Assembly (NCBI GenBank): GCA_030040795.1
Contig: JASHTA010000458.1
Coordinates: 1-35,013 of the forward strand
Direction: 5' to 3'
From: Gammaproteobacteria bacterium
GTDB lineage: Bacteria > Pseudomonadota > Gammaproteobacteria > Steroidobacterales > Steroidobacteraceae
DNA: 35,013 bases
Shown piece after piece: positions 7,652 to 15,876 of the stretch; positions within the stretch are counted from its first letter, which is position 1; the number at the start of each line of letters is the position of its first letter. Under the pieces are notes generated by a model that worked only from the letters and a program-made list of their open reading frames with translations, did no database searches and was not told where the DNA came from. The position numbers and the translations under genes were made by a program.

Positions 7652-9736
7652 ATGTTCAACGAGAGCCAGCAACGCTATCTGGTGAGCCGGCTACGCAGCA
7701 TCGACGAGATGCTGAGCGAGGCGGTCGAGCGCCTTGCGCCCTCCGATAGCGGCCAGGTCTTTCGCGCCGTCGACGCCGATGCGACGCCCGCTCAGCGCAA
7801 GGTCCTCGCCGATCATCTCGCTCAGGTGCGCTTCGCGCTGCGCCGCTTCATGCTTGCCCGTCAGCTGCGCGACGAGCGCCGACCGACCGGAGGGTTGTGG
7901 TCCCTCCAGACCACGCTCGCTTTTGCGCAGGTTGCCGCGGAGGAGCTCAGACCCAAGTACTGGAGCGGCTACGGCGAGGTGGATCCCGAGTCCGCGGCGG
8001 CCGCCGAGCGCCTCGCGGCAGAGCTCGTGACACTGCTGCATCGGATGCAGGATTCCATCGCCCGGGGCGCGATGGGCGGACTTGCCGAGCGGATCGAGCG
8101 GCTGTCGAGCACACGCGAGGAGATTGCCCTCCTCAAGGAGCTGGAGCGCATCATCTCCCATCATGGGCTCCTCGAGCTGCGCGCGCCGCTCGAGGCGCTG
8201 GTGGAGCGAGCCGCATCGCCGCGCTTCGAGATTGCGGTCTTCGGCCGGGTGAGTGCCGGAAAGTCCTCTCTTCTCAACTGGTGGCTGGGCACCGCGCTGC
8301 TGCCCACCGGCATCACGCCGGTTACGGCGGTGCCGACCCGCATCGTGCACGGGAATGCGGCGCGCGTGCGGATCGAGCGGACCGGCGCCGCGCCGGTCGA
8401 AGTTCCCGTCGAGGATCTCGCGGCCTACATCAGCGAGCAAGGCAATCCGGCGAACGTCAAGCGAGTCCTGCGTGTTCTCATCGAAGCGCCCGCTTTGCGT
8501 CTCGAGGGCGGTATCCGCCTGGTTGACACACCGGGACTCGGTTCCCTGGCGACGGTCGGCGCGGCGCAGACGCTCGAATACCTGCCGCAGTGCGACCTCG
8601 GCGTCCTGCTCATCGAGGCCGGAGCACCTGTGGCGCCGGACGATCTCGACGTGGCCCGGGCACTTCTCGATGGAGGGAGCGACCTCGTCATCGCCTTGAG
8701 CAAGGCCGACCGGTTGAGCAGCGAAGAGCTCGAAGAGGCGCTGGCGTATGTCAAAGGGCAGTTCGAAGCTCGGCTCTCGATACCCTGCACGGTGCGGCCC
8801 GTCAGCACGGTCTCGGGGCACGAGGCACTGGCGGAGGCATGGTTTGCGGAGACCTTCGCGCCCCGCCTTGCGAGCCACACCGAGCGGGCGGCCGAGGCCC
8901 TCCGGCGCAAGATCGCCGTGCTGCGCGAATCGGTCGTCGCCGTGCTCGATGCGCGGCTGGGGCCCCCACATGCGGGATCGTCTGCGGAAGCCTCGAGCTC
9001 GGCCAAGGCTCCCCCGGTGGCCGACAGCTCGATGCGGCTCCACGACCGGATTGCACAAGTGCGCTCCGACTTCGAGCGGGCGAGATCGGAGCTGCTCGAT
9101 TTCAAGATTCGGCTGCCTCGCTTCAATGTCCGCGTGGTCGAAAGTGCGGCACGCGAGCTCGCCGGCTGCTGGATGGAAGGCGATCGGACCGCGGAACGAA
9201 CCCGGGATCGCGTGGCGGCGGCCATCGCCGGCTGTGCCGACGAGGTGGGACATGCGGTCATGAGCCGGCTCGATGAGCTGTGGGACAGCGTGATGCGAAT
9301 CGTCGAGGACAGCGCTCCCCACTTTGAGCGTGGAGCGATGGACGCCGAGAGCGCAAGGCGCGAGGCGGAGCGGGAGATCGCGCGGCCCCGCGGCCGTCCG
9401 GTATTCGATACGGCCGCGGTGTTGAGAAACCCGCTCCGGTGGGCTTCGCCCCAGTGGCTCCCCCGCTGGTCGCGCGTGCTGCTGGCGATCGCGCGGGCGC
9501 GCTTGAGACGGACGGTGCTTCCCGCCCTCACGACTCAGCTCGGTGTGTATGGCGATGCCCTTCACCACTGGGCGGTGGACTGCCTGGATCAACTGGGGCG
9601 CCGGTTCGATGCCGCGGTCGCGGCGCGCGAGAGCGCGGAGCGGTTCAGCGCGGAGCGCCCACTCACGGCGGAGGCGGCACGGGCCGCCCGGCGCGATCTC
9701 GAGCGGCTACAGCAGTGGCCGGCGGACGCGGCGTGA
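7652..9736 (+). CDS. Dynamin-like GTPase, first gene of the fluoride-switched operon
   Basis: A 694-residue bacterial dynamin-family protein. It has an N-terminal helical region of about 190 residues, then a GTPase domain with G1 GRVSAGKS (198-205), a G2-type threonine in ITPVTAVPT, G3 DTPGLG (292-297) and G4 SKAD (350-353). The rest is predicted helical stalk. Residues ~575-610 (WASPQWLPRWSRVLLAIARARL) are amphipathic and Trp-rich and might touch membrane. Dynamin-family GTPases remodel or tether membranes; the target here is unknown. The ATG at 7652 follows GCGAGGAT. The stop overlaps a GTG of the next frame, and a fluoride aptamer lies directly upstream. It differs from the two dynamins at 15.9-19.6 kb by its long N-terminal region. 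Confidence 0.85.
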   Translation: MFNESQQRYLVSRLRSIDEMLSEAVERLAPSDSGQVFRAVDADATPAQRKVLADHLAQVRFALRRFMLARQLRDERRPTGGLWSLQTTLAFAQVAAEELRPKYWSGYGEVDPESAAAAERLAAELVTLLHRMQDSIARGAMGGLAERIERLSSTREEIALLKELERIISHHGLLELRAPLEALVERAASPRFEIAVFGRVSAGKSSLLNWWLGTALLPTGITPVTAVPTRIVHGNAARVRIERTGAAPVEVPVEDLAAYISEQGNPANVKRVLRVLIEAPALRLEGGIRLVDTPGLGSLATVGAAQTLEYLPQCDLGVLLIEAGAPVAPDDLDVARALLDGGSDLVIALSKADRLSSEELEEALAYVKGQFEARLSIPCTVRPVSTVSGHEALAEAWFAETFAPRLASHTERAAEALRRKIAVLRESVVAVLDARLGPPHAGSSAEASSSAKAPPVADSSMRLHDRIAQVRSDFERARSELLDFKIRLPRFNVRVVESAARELAGCWMEGDRTAERTRDRVAAAIAGCADEVGHAVMSRLDELWDSVMRIVEDSAPHFERGAMDAESARREAEREIARPRGRPVFDTAAVLRNPLRWASPQWLPRWSRVLLAIARARLRRTVLPALTTQLGVYGDALHHWAVDCLDQLGRRFDAAVAARESAERFSAERPLTAEAARAARRDLERLQQWPADAA

Positions 9737-9753
9737 GGCGTGGAGAGCCCGGA

Positions 9754-10491
9754 ATGGCCGAAATGCGCTGGCCCCCCGGCTTCGTGTCGGAGTTGGCGCG
9801 GCGCCTGCGGCATGGGGAGCATCTGGCGCTTTGGGGTCCGCGCGGCAGCGGCAAATCCGCCGTCCTCGCGGAGCTTCAGGCGCGGCTGATCCGCATGCAG
9901 GTGCCCTGCGGTCTCTCACCCTCCACGACTTCGCTCGACGACATCACACGCGCGCTGGAGAGAGCCTATCCGGGTGTGGATACGGTGGAAATCGGACGGC
10001 GCACCGCCCGTGCACGGCTGTGGTGGGTTGCCGATCAGCACCCCGGGGTGCTGCTCCTCGATCACTTGTCGGATGTGAGCAATGCCATGGTCGCCTTCCT
10101 GCGCCGGTTGCACGGTGGCGTGATCGGCGCGCTCTCCGCGCTCGATGTCGACGACGAGCGCGAGCGGCGGGAGGTGAAGCCTTGGCGTTACGGCGCGATG
10201 TCCGTGCGCATGCCACTGACCTCCCGCTCCCGCTTGCGAAGGCTGCTGCGGGCGCGCCGTGCGCGTCTCGGCCTGCCGCCGCTCGATGAGAATCTGGAGC
10301 ATCGATTCCTGCACGCGGCACGGGGCCGACCCGGCTGGATCGTCCGATGCACCGAGCTCGAGTGCGATCGGCGCTACTGGTGCGAGCACGGGTTGCTCGT
10401 CACCGTGCTCTGCACGGACGCGGAGGTCGCGGTGCGCTTTGGCGCGCTCGATCTGCTTCGCCCCGCAGCGGACGCGGAGCCGCGCGTGTGA
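9754..10491 (+). CDS. Small P-loop ATPase (AAA/STAND-like) of the dynamin-MutS operon
   Basis: A 245-residue protein that I cannot assign to a named family. Walker A is GPRGSGKS (28-35) and a Walker B-like GVLLLDHL lies at about 98-105. An arginine-rich C-terminal half follows (SRSRLRRLLRARRARLG), with a possible winged-helix-like end. The size and order of motifs suit a minimal AAA-type ATPase such as an ExeA/TniB-like regulator. The ATG at 9754 has GGAGAG six bases upstream. A GTG at 9733 overlaps the dynamin stop and would add seven residues. Its stop overlaps the GTG of the MutS-like gene (GTGA), so it is translationally coupled to it. It probably acts with the dynamin and MutS-like products, perhaps as a loader or adaptor, but this is inference from position only. 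Confidence 0.7.
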   Translation: MAEMRWPPGFVSELARRLRHGEHLALWGPRGSGKSAVLAELQARLIRMQVPCGLSPSTTSLDDITRALERAYPGVDTVEIGRRTARARLWWVADQHPGVLLLDHLSDVSNAMVAFLRRLHGGVIGALSALDVDDERERREVKPWRYGAMSVRMPLTSRSRLRRLLRARRARLGLPPLDENLEHRFLHAARGRPGWIVRCTELECDRRYWCEHGLLVTVLCTDAEVAVRFGALDLLRPAADAEPRV

Positions 10492-12053
10492 CGGACGACC
10501 GGCCGTCCTTCAGCAGCATCCTTTTTGATCGTCCCTCCTGCGGCGCGGACGAGCGGCGGGGCGAGCCGGAGTGCTTCGGAGATCTGCATCTGGATCAGAT
10601 CGTGGCGGCGGTGACGGCGGGGCGCGGCGAATACGAGCTGCAATCTCTCTTCCATGCCCCTCTGCAGAGCATCGCGGCCATTCACTATCGCCACGAGGTT
10701 TTCCGCGATCTGGAGGATCGCGTGCTGCGTGCGCGGGTCGGCGCCTTCGGCGAGGCCATGCGGAGCGTGCGGGAGCGCCTCGCTCAGTCGCAGAAGGCAC
10801 ATTACCGCCTGCAGCAGCAGCGCTGGTTTCTCGATGCCGCGAGCCTCTATTGCGAGGCTGTCGTGCGGCTGCACGCGGATCTCGGCGCGACCCAGGTGCA
10901 ATCGCGCGGGCTGTGCGCTTTGCGCGGCTTTCTGGGTCCATTCGTGCGCTCCGAGGGATTCGGATCGATGCGCGATGAGGCACGGCGGATCGCCGAGGCT
11001 CTCGCGGCGATCCGCTACGAGCTGTACATCGACGGCGCTCGCATCGAGGTGCGGCGCGATCAGGGCGAGCCCGACTACGGCGCCGAGGTGTCGAAGGTTT
11101 TCGCCAAGTTCGAGCGGCCGGGAGCCAAGGAGTACCGATTCCGTTTCCACGAGTACCGGGACATGAATCACGTGGAAGCGGAGATCCTCGAGCGCGTCGC
11201 CCTGCTCTTCCAGAGCACCTTCGCCGCGCTCGCGGCGTTCTGCGATCGCTATCGCGAGGCGGCGTTCGATCCCACGATTCTGCGGTTCGACCGGGAGGTG
11301 CAATTCTATCTCGCGTATCTCGAGCACAGGGCTCACATCGAGGCCGCCGGCCTTGCCTTCTGCTATCCGGAAGTCAGTGACCGCTCGAAGGCCGAAGGGG
11401 GCGAGGCGTTCTTCGACCTTGCGCTCGCGGGCCGCCTCGCAGCCGAGCGCAAGGCAGTCGTGACCAACGACTTCCATCTCGAAGGCGCGGAGCGAGTCCT
11501 CGTCGTCTCCGGCGCCAATCAGGGAGGCAAAACCACGTTCGCCCGCGCATTCGGCCAGCTTCACTATCTTGCCGCGCTCGGATGCCCGGTGCCGGCGCGC
11601 AAGGCGCGGCTCCTGCTCTTCGATGGGCTTTATACGCACTTCGAGCGGGAGGAGCGCGTCGAGAGCCTGCGCGGCAAGCTCGAGGATGAGCTCCTTCGGA
11701 TGAGACGCATCCTCGATGCGGCCACCGCGCGCAGCGTCCTCATCATGAACGAGAGTTTCGGCTCCACGACGCTCGAGGATGCGCTCTACCTCGGGCAGCG
11801 GGTTCTGCGCCGAGTGATCGACCGGGACCTCATCTGTGTCTGCGTGACTTTCGTCGAGGAGCTCGCCTCGCTCGATCGGGCGACGGTCAGCATGGTGAGC
11901 CAGGTCGATCCGGCAGACCCCACGGTGAGGACCTTCCGCGTGGTGAGGCAGCCTGCGGACGGGCTCGCCCACGCCCTCGCGATCGCCCGCAAGCATCATC
12001 TCCGCTACGAGGAGATCCGAGCGCGCATCGTGGCCCGGAGCGCTTCCGCATGA
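10488..12053 (+). CDS. MutS-like ATPase 1, lacking mismatch-recognition domain
   Basis: A 521-residue protein ending in a MutS-family ATPase domain: Walker A GANQGGKTTFARA (from about 342) and Walker B VLIMNES (417-423) followed by FGSTT. The N-terminal ~330 residues are helical, like MutS core/lever domains, but domain I with its Phe-x-Glu mismatch reader is absent. No Smr nuclease domain (MutS2) follows. The start GTG at 10488 overlaps the upstream stop, and the gene's own stop overlaps the next ATG (ATGA). Such short MutS homologues are often annotated as DNA mismatch repair protein, but repair is not implied. Pairing with the next gene suggests a heterodimer like MutS-family dimers. Expression should follow the fluoride riboswitch at 7572. 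Confidence 0.85.
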   Translation: MTDDRPSFSSILFDRPSCGADERRGEPECFGDLHLDQIVAAVTAGRGEYELQSLFHAPLQSIAAIHYRHEVFRDLEDRVLRARVGAFGEAMRSVRERLAQSQKAHYRLQQQRWFLDAASLYCEAVVRLHADLGATQVQSRGLCALRGFLGPFVRSEGFGSMRDEARRIAEALAAIRYELYIDGARIEVRRDQGEPDYGAEVSKVFAKFERPGAKEYRFRFHEYRDMNHVEAEILERVALLFQSTFAALAAFCDRYREAAFDPTILRFDREVQFYLAYLEHRAHIEAAGLAFCYPEVSDRSKAEGGEAFFDLALAGRLAAERKAVVTNDFHLEGAERVLVVSGANQGGKTTFARAFGQLHYLAALGCPVPARKARLLLFDGLYTHFEREERVESLRGKLEDELLRMRRILDAATARSVLIMNESFGSTTLEDALYLGQRVLRRVIDRDLICVCVTFVEELASLDRATVSMVSQVDPADPTVRTFRVVRQPADGLAHALAIARKHHLRYEEIRARIVARSASA

Positions 12054-13630
12054 AGGCGCATCTGATGTTTCAGGACCGCGACTTCGACGCGAAAGCCGCG
12101 TTGCCGCGATCGGCCCAGGCGTTGACGCAGGACCTCGGGCTCGATGCGCTGTTCGATGCAATGGCGCAGGGCGACGAGTTCCTGCAGGACGTGGCGCGGC
12201 ACGCCGTGCTGACGAGCCTCGCGGATCCCGGGCAGATCGCCTATCGCCAGCGCGTTCTGGAGGACTCCCTCGCGCATCCCGACATCGCGAGGGACATGTA
12301 TGCGCTTGCGGTGGACGCGATCGAGCGTGAGAGACGGATCTGGGGCTGGACGCTCGACCGGCATCCGGAGAGCGTGCTCCGCCGTTCGCTCGATGTGCTG
12401 CGTCTTTTCGTCGAGATCCTGAGGAAGCTGAAGCGGATCGCCGAGGAGCGGGCGGAAGAGGTCCGCTCGGAAGGCTTCACGGGCCTATTTGCGATGCTGC
12501 GGACCGAGCTCGGCGAGGAGTATCTCGGGGAGGTCGAGCATCACCTCTCGCGCCTCGAGCTGCGCCGAGGCATGGTCCTCGGCGCGAAGCTCGGGGAGGG
12601 GAACAAGGCCGCCGGCTACGACCTGCGCAAATCCTCCGAGAGCCGAGGCGGCCTGCTGCAGCGGATTCAAACCTGGGTGGGACAGATCGGAAGCGATGAG
12701 CGATCGAGTCATGCCTTCGAGATCGACCCGCGTGATGAGGCCGGTCATCAGGCGCTCGGCGACATTCGCAGCCGCGGACTCGCCGTTGTCGCCATGAGAG
12801 TGGGGGACGCGGCCGATCACACGCTCGGCTTCTTCAGGATGCTGCGCGCCGAGCTGGCGTTCTATGTGGGTTGCCTCAACCTCCGGGACCGCCTGGCGGG
12901 AAAGGGCGAAGGGGTGTCGATCCCGCACACGGCACCGGCGGCGGACGAAGCACTTGCCGGCCGAGGCCTGTACGACATCGCGTTGGCGCTCAGCATGGAC
13001 GGCCGGGTCGTGGCCAACGACTTCAGCGCCGACGGCAAGCGCCTGATCATGATCACAGGCGCGAACCGCGGTGGCAAAACGACGTTCCACCGCAGCCTCG
13101 GGCAAGCCCAGCTGATGATGCAATGTGGCCTCTTCGTTCCGGCGGCGTTTTTCCGTGCAAGCCTCTGCGCCGGCGTGTTCACGCATTACAAGCGCGAGGA
13201 GGACGCCGGCATGAGGACGGGCAAGCTCGAGGAGGAGCTCAATCGGATGAGCGCGGTCGTGGACGAGCTGCGGCCGGGCAGCCTCATGCTGTTCAATGAA
13301 TCATTCGCCTCGACGAACGAGCGCGAGGGATCGGAGATCGCGCGCCAGATCGTGCAGGCGCTCCTGGACTCGGACGTGAGGGTCGCCTATGTCACGCACC
13401 TCTACGATCTCGCGCACGGGCTCCATCGTGCGCGGATGGGGACGGCGCTCTTTCTTCGCGCGGAGCGCCTGGCGGACGGTCGCCGGACGTTTCGCGTATT
13501 GGAAGGCGAGCCGCTGCCGACGAGCTACGGCCCGGACCTCTACAGCAGAATCTTCAGCGCGCCGCAGTCCGATGCGCCGAGTAGCGGCGGCCGACCCATG
13601 CAAAGAGAGGTACGGCCGCAAGCTGGGTGA
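12050..13630 (+). CDS. MutS-like ATPase 2, paralogue of the preceding gene
   Basis: A 526-residue MutS-family ATPase with Walker A GANRGGKTTFHRS (from about 337) and Walker B LMLFNES (412-418), then FASTNEREG and a conserved VTHLYDLA segment like the MutS H-loop. It matches the previous protein in length and motif spacing, but the two are clearly diverged, as expected for subunits of one complex. As there, the mismatch-binding domain is missing. The ATG at 12050 overlaps the previous stop. The last 77 bases overlap the convergent MFS gene. It is the last gene of the dynamin-ATPase-MutS-MutS operon. DNA, RNA or a protein could be the substrate; the sequence does not decide. Confidence 0.85.
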   Translation: MKAHLMFQDRDFDAKAALPRSAQALTQDLGLDALFDAMAQGDEFLQDVARHAVLTSLADPGQIAYRQRVLEDSLAHPDIARDMYALAVDAIERERRIWGWTLDRHPESVLRRSLDVLRLFVEILRKLKRIAEERAEEVRSEGFTGLFAMLRTELGEEYLGEVEHHLSRLELRRGMVLGAKLGEGNKAAGYDLRKSSESRGGLLQRIQTWVGQIGSDERSSHAFEIDPRDEAGHQALGDIRSRGLAVVAMRVGDAADHTLGFFRMLRAELAFYVGCLNLRDRLAGKGEGVSIPHTAPAADEALAGRGLYDIALALSMDGRVVANDFSADGKRLIMITGANRGGKTTFHRSLGQAQLMMQCGLFVPAAFFRASLCAGVFTHYKREEDAGMRTGKLEEELNRMSAVVDELRPGSLMLFNESFASTNEREGSEIARQIVQALLDSDVRVAYVTHLYDLAHGLHRARMGTALFLRAERLADGRRTFRVLEGEPLPTSYGPDLYSRIFSAPQSDAPSSGGRPMQREVRPQAG

Positions 13631-14813
13631 TCACGCAGAAGCCGATCGCGGCAGGAATCGAGCGATCGTAGAGCATCCCGATCGCGGCGCTTCCCACGAA
13701 CCAGAAGAGGCCATAGCCCGCGGTGAAGAGTCCGAACGCCGAGGCGCGGCGGTCCGCGGCGATCATCGGCGAGACGGCGGCCGGAATGATCGATTCGTGC
13801 ACGCCGATGCCGAGTCCCCAGATTGCCGCGCCGATGAGGGCAACGGTGAAGTTGCCGAGGAACACGAGCGGCGCGAACGCGGCCGCGACCACCGTCAGGA
13901 CGATGAGCACCTTGAATCCGAAGCGATCGAACAACTTCCCGAAGACGAGCGAGCCGGTCCCGCTCACGGCCATCGCGACGGAGTAGAAAATCGCGACCCA
14001 TTCGGCGGGTACCACGGCGTGGCGCGACCAGTGGTACGCGATCAAGGGATAATCCGCGAAACCGGCGGCGACGAGCGCCGCTCCGGCCAGGTAGACCCAG
14101 TAAAGACTCGGCAACTGCTTGGCGCTCACGTCGGGCGGTTGAGGCGGCTCGAGGTCCTGAGGACGGGGATAGAGCCAACGGGCGGTGAGGACCAGCGCGA
14201 TGTTGATCGCGGCAGGGATCAGCAGAGCCGCAAAGGCCCGGTGGTAGTCGGCTCGGCGCGCGAGCAAAGCCGCGACGGCGAGCGGACCCGTAAGCGCGCC
14301 GAATTGATCGAGCGCTTCGTGCAAGCCGAACGCCCAGCCGTAGCCCCCGATCTGGCGGCCCGCATGAGAGAGCATGACGTCGCGCGGCGGATTTCGCGTC
14401 GCCTTGCCGACTCGCTCGAGAACGATCAGCGCCGCCGCGGCGGGCCAGCTGCGGGCGAGTGCGAGCGCCGGAACCGAAGCCATCTGGACGACGTAGCCGA
14501 GAATCGTGATCGCCCAGAATTCGCCCGTTGCATCCGCCCACCGCCCGGAGAGAAGTCGCAGGCCGTAGCCTGCCAGCTCGCCGAGGCCCATGATGATGCC
14601 GATCGCCGTGGCGGTGACGCCGAGCGATCCCAGGAAGGGACCCAAGATGCTCCTCGAGCCCTCGTAGGTCGCATCGGCGAAGAAGCTCAACAGGCCGATC
14701 AGCAGAACAAAACGCAGCGCGAGGCGGCGCGCCCGGGCCGCGTCGGCTGTCGCTCCCGTGCGCCCGGCAGTCCTGGCGGCCGAAGGCGAGCGGTCTCGAT
14801 CGCTCAGTCGCAT
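13554..14813 (-). CDS. MFS transporter in the CrcB operon
   Basis: A 419-residue major facilitator superfamily protein with about 12 hydrophobic helices and the loop 2-3 signature GLRLLSGRWADATG. The start of the mature family domain (FVLLIGLLSFFADATYEGSRSILGP) resembles the bacterial MFS group often annotated as drug or small-molecule efflux. The ATG at 14813 overlaps the DUF190 stop by ten bases, so it is the third gene of crcB-DUF190-MFS. Its substrate is not visible. The context suggests export of fluoride-related or other toxic solutes, which is inference. Its 3' end overlaps the convergent MutS-like gene by 77 bases. Confidence 0.85.
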   Translation of the reverse strand: MRLSDRDRSPSAARTAGRTGATADAARARRLALRFVLLIGLLSFFADATYEGSRSILGPFLGSLGVTATAIGIIMGLGELAGYGLRLLSGRWADATGEFWAITILGYVVQMASVPALALARSWPAAAALIVLERVGKATRNPPRDVMLSHAGRQIGGYGWAFGLHEALDQFGALTGPLAVAALLARRADYHRAFAALLIPAAINIALVLTARWLYPRPQDLEPPQPPDVSAKQLPSLYWVYLAGAALVAAGFADYPLIAYHWSRHAVVPAEWVAIFYSVAMAVSGTGSLVFGKLFDRFGFKVLIVLTVVAAAFAPLVFLGNFTVALIGAAIWGLGIGVHESIIPAAVSPMIAADRRASAFGLFTAGYGLFWFVGSAAIGMLYDRSIPAAIGFCVITQLAAVPLFAWVGRRYSAHRTAAR

Positions 14814-15157
14814 TCTCCGACGGACGGAGGATCGGCCTGGTCCGGATTGATCACGCCGAAGCAGGCCGGCGTATACGCGTAGAAGAGGCGCACCTTCTCC
14901 CGGTGCAGCAAGTCGAGGAGCTTCTGGGCCTCCTCCGGCGTCACGATGAATTCCACTTCGACCGTGAGCGCCCCGGCGAGCTCGAAGAAGCGAGCCTCGT
15001 GCAAGACGTGGTGGCGGCCGAAGCCACCCATCGCCTTGAAGGCGGAGCCGCCGCGGATGCCCAACTTGTTGCCTTCGGCAAGGAGCCACTCCCACACGAG
15101 CTTGCCGTGATGCCGGTGATTCTCATGCACGTAGAAGCGAAAGAAGGACCCTTGCAT
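14804..15157 (-). CDS. DUF190 protein, CrcB-associated
   Basis: A 117-residue DUF190 family protein, with a PII-like ferredoxin-type fold. Family features are YVHENHRHHGKLVWEWLL, GIRGGSAFKAMGGFGRHH and a C-terminal VRLFYAYTPACFGV. DUF190 proteins are often next to or fused with CrcB, where they may be regulatory subunits of fluoride export. The role is not experimentally settled to my knowledge. It lies 59 bases after crcB and overlaps the MFS start. The ATG at 15157 gives the usual length. Confidence 0.88.
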   Translation of the reverse strand: MQGSFFRFYVHENHRHHGKLVWEWLLAEGNKLGIRGGSAFKAMGGFGRHHVLHEARFFELAGALTVEVEFIVTPEEAQKLLDLLHREKVRLFYAYTPACFGVINPDQADPPSVGECD

Positions 15158-15200
15158 GACTCGTTCCTCGCCCCGCGTTCCGAAGTCCGCTCGTCTCGCC

Positions 15201-15230
15201 TCAGCCCCTCAGCCCTTCAGCCCTTCAGCC
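15201..15230. repeat. 8-bp tandem repeat across the crcB stop codon
   Basis: Almost four copies of TCAGCCCT/C follow one another. On the minus strand each copy (AGGGCTGA) provides a TGA. Loss or gain of one unit would change the frame and the last residues of CrcB, although another TGA lies close by. Probably a slippage-prone simple repeat without large effect. Confidence 0.75.
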
Positions 15231-15597
15231 ACTCCACGGTACCGATCCCGGCGACCGTCATGAGCACGGACCCGCCGAGATGGATCGCGATGGCCGCAAG
15301 CGCCCACGGCATTTCCGCGCCCCGCAGGAGCGTCACGAGTTCCGCGGAGAAGGTGGAGAACGTCGTGAGACCCCCGCAAAACCCCGTGATGACGAACAGG
15401 CGCCACTCGGGAGCGAGCGCCGAGAAGCTCGAGAAGAACGCGATGGCCGCGCCGATGATGTAGCCGCCGATGAGGTTGGCCGCGATGGTTCCGGGCGGAA
15501 TGGTCGGGAAGAGACTGTTGAGCCTTGTGCCGAGCCACCAGCGCAGCAGGGCACCGAGACTCGCTCCGAGACTGATAGCAACGATCGACTTCCACAT
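15217..15597 (-). CDS. crcB: Fluoride ion channel CrcB (Fluc)
   Basis: A 126-residue, four-helix membrane protein that exports fluoride as a dual-topology dimer. The diagnostic [12 protein letters not shown] (phenylalanine box), NLIGGYIIG and ALLRWWLG motifs are all present. The ATG at 15597 follows GGAGGGG at good spacing. It heads the crcB-DUF190-MFS operon. Unusually, I find no fluoride aptamer on its own strand. The nearby aptamer at 15724-15768 is on the opposite strand and points away. The stop codon lies inside an 8-bp tandem repeat. Confidence 0.95.
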   Translation of the reverse strand: MWKSIVAISLGASLGALLRWWLGTRLNSLFPTIPPGTIAANLIGGYIIGAAIAFFSSFSALAPEWRLFVITGFCGGLTTFSTFSAELVTLLRGAEMPWALAAIAIHLGGSVLMTVAGIGTVEWLKG

Positions 15598-15685
15598 TCA
15601 CGTGCCCCTCCGCCGCCGGAGCGAGAGCCGTCCGAGATCGGGCCGATGAGTCTACGACATCTCACAGCGCACATCTCGCGGCCCG

Positions 15686-15714
15686 TTGACGGCCTTCAGT
15701 CCTCACCGTAATCT
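15686..15714 (+). promoter_or_regulatory. Promoter for the plus-strand fluoride riboswitch
   Basis: TTGACG (15686-15691) and TAATCT (15709-15714) are 17 bases apart, a strong sigma-70-like match. Transcription would start around 15722, right at the aptamer. This makes the aptamer on this strand look active although no sense gene follows. Confidence 0.6.
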
Positions 15715-15723
15715 TGCCGCCAC

Positions 15724-15768
15724 GGGGATGGAGTCCCCCGCGAACCGCTCTCGATGCTAATGACTCCT
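15724..15768 (+). promoter_or_regulatory. Fluoride riboswitch aptamer on plus strand, no sense gene downstream
   Basis: GGGGATGGAGTCCCCC (15724-15739), AACCGC (15743-15748) and AATGACTCCT (15759-15768) match the crcB motif on the plus strand. P1 is GGGG/CCCC and the pseudoknot is GGAGT/ACTCC (five pairs). CTCCTGCC (15764-15771) is perfectly complementary to GGCAGGAG (15794-15801), a Shine-Dalgarno-like element before ATGs at 15803 and 15807, so the expression platform also looks intact. The frame from 15803 only reads antisense through the dynamin gene, and the one from 15807 stops after four codons. Confidence 0.87.
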
Positions 15769-15876
15769 GCCCAGTGTGTCGGATTGCACGCGCGGCAGGA
15801 GCATGCATGCCGGCCGCGTAGCGGGTATGCCATGCGCCAAGAGCACGCCGAGTCGTTCGCGCTTGAAAAGCCCTGC

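Noticed and set aside
10488-13630. mutS or mutS2 DNA repair genes
   Set aside because: Only the ATPase and helical core are present. Mismatch-recognition and Smr domains are absent, so the symbols would be misleading.
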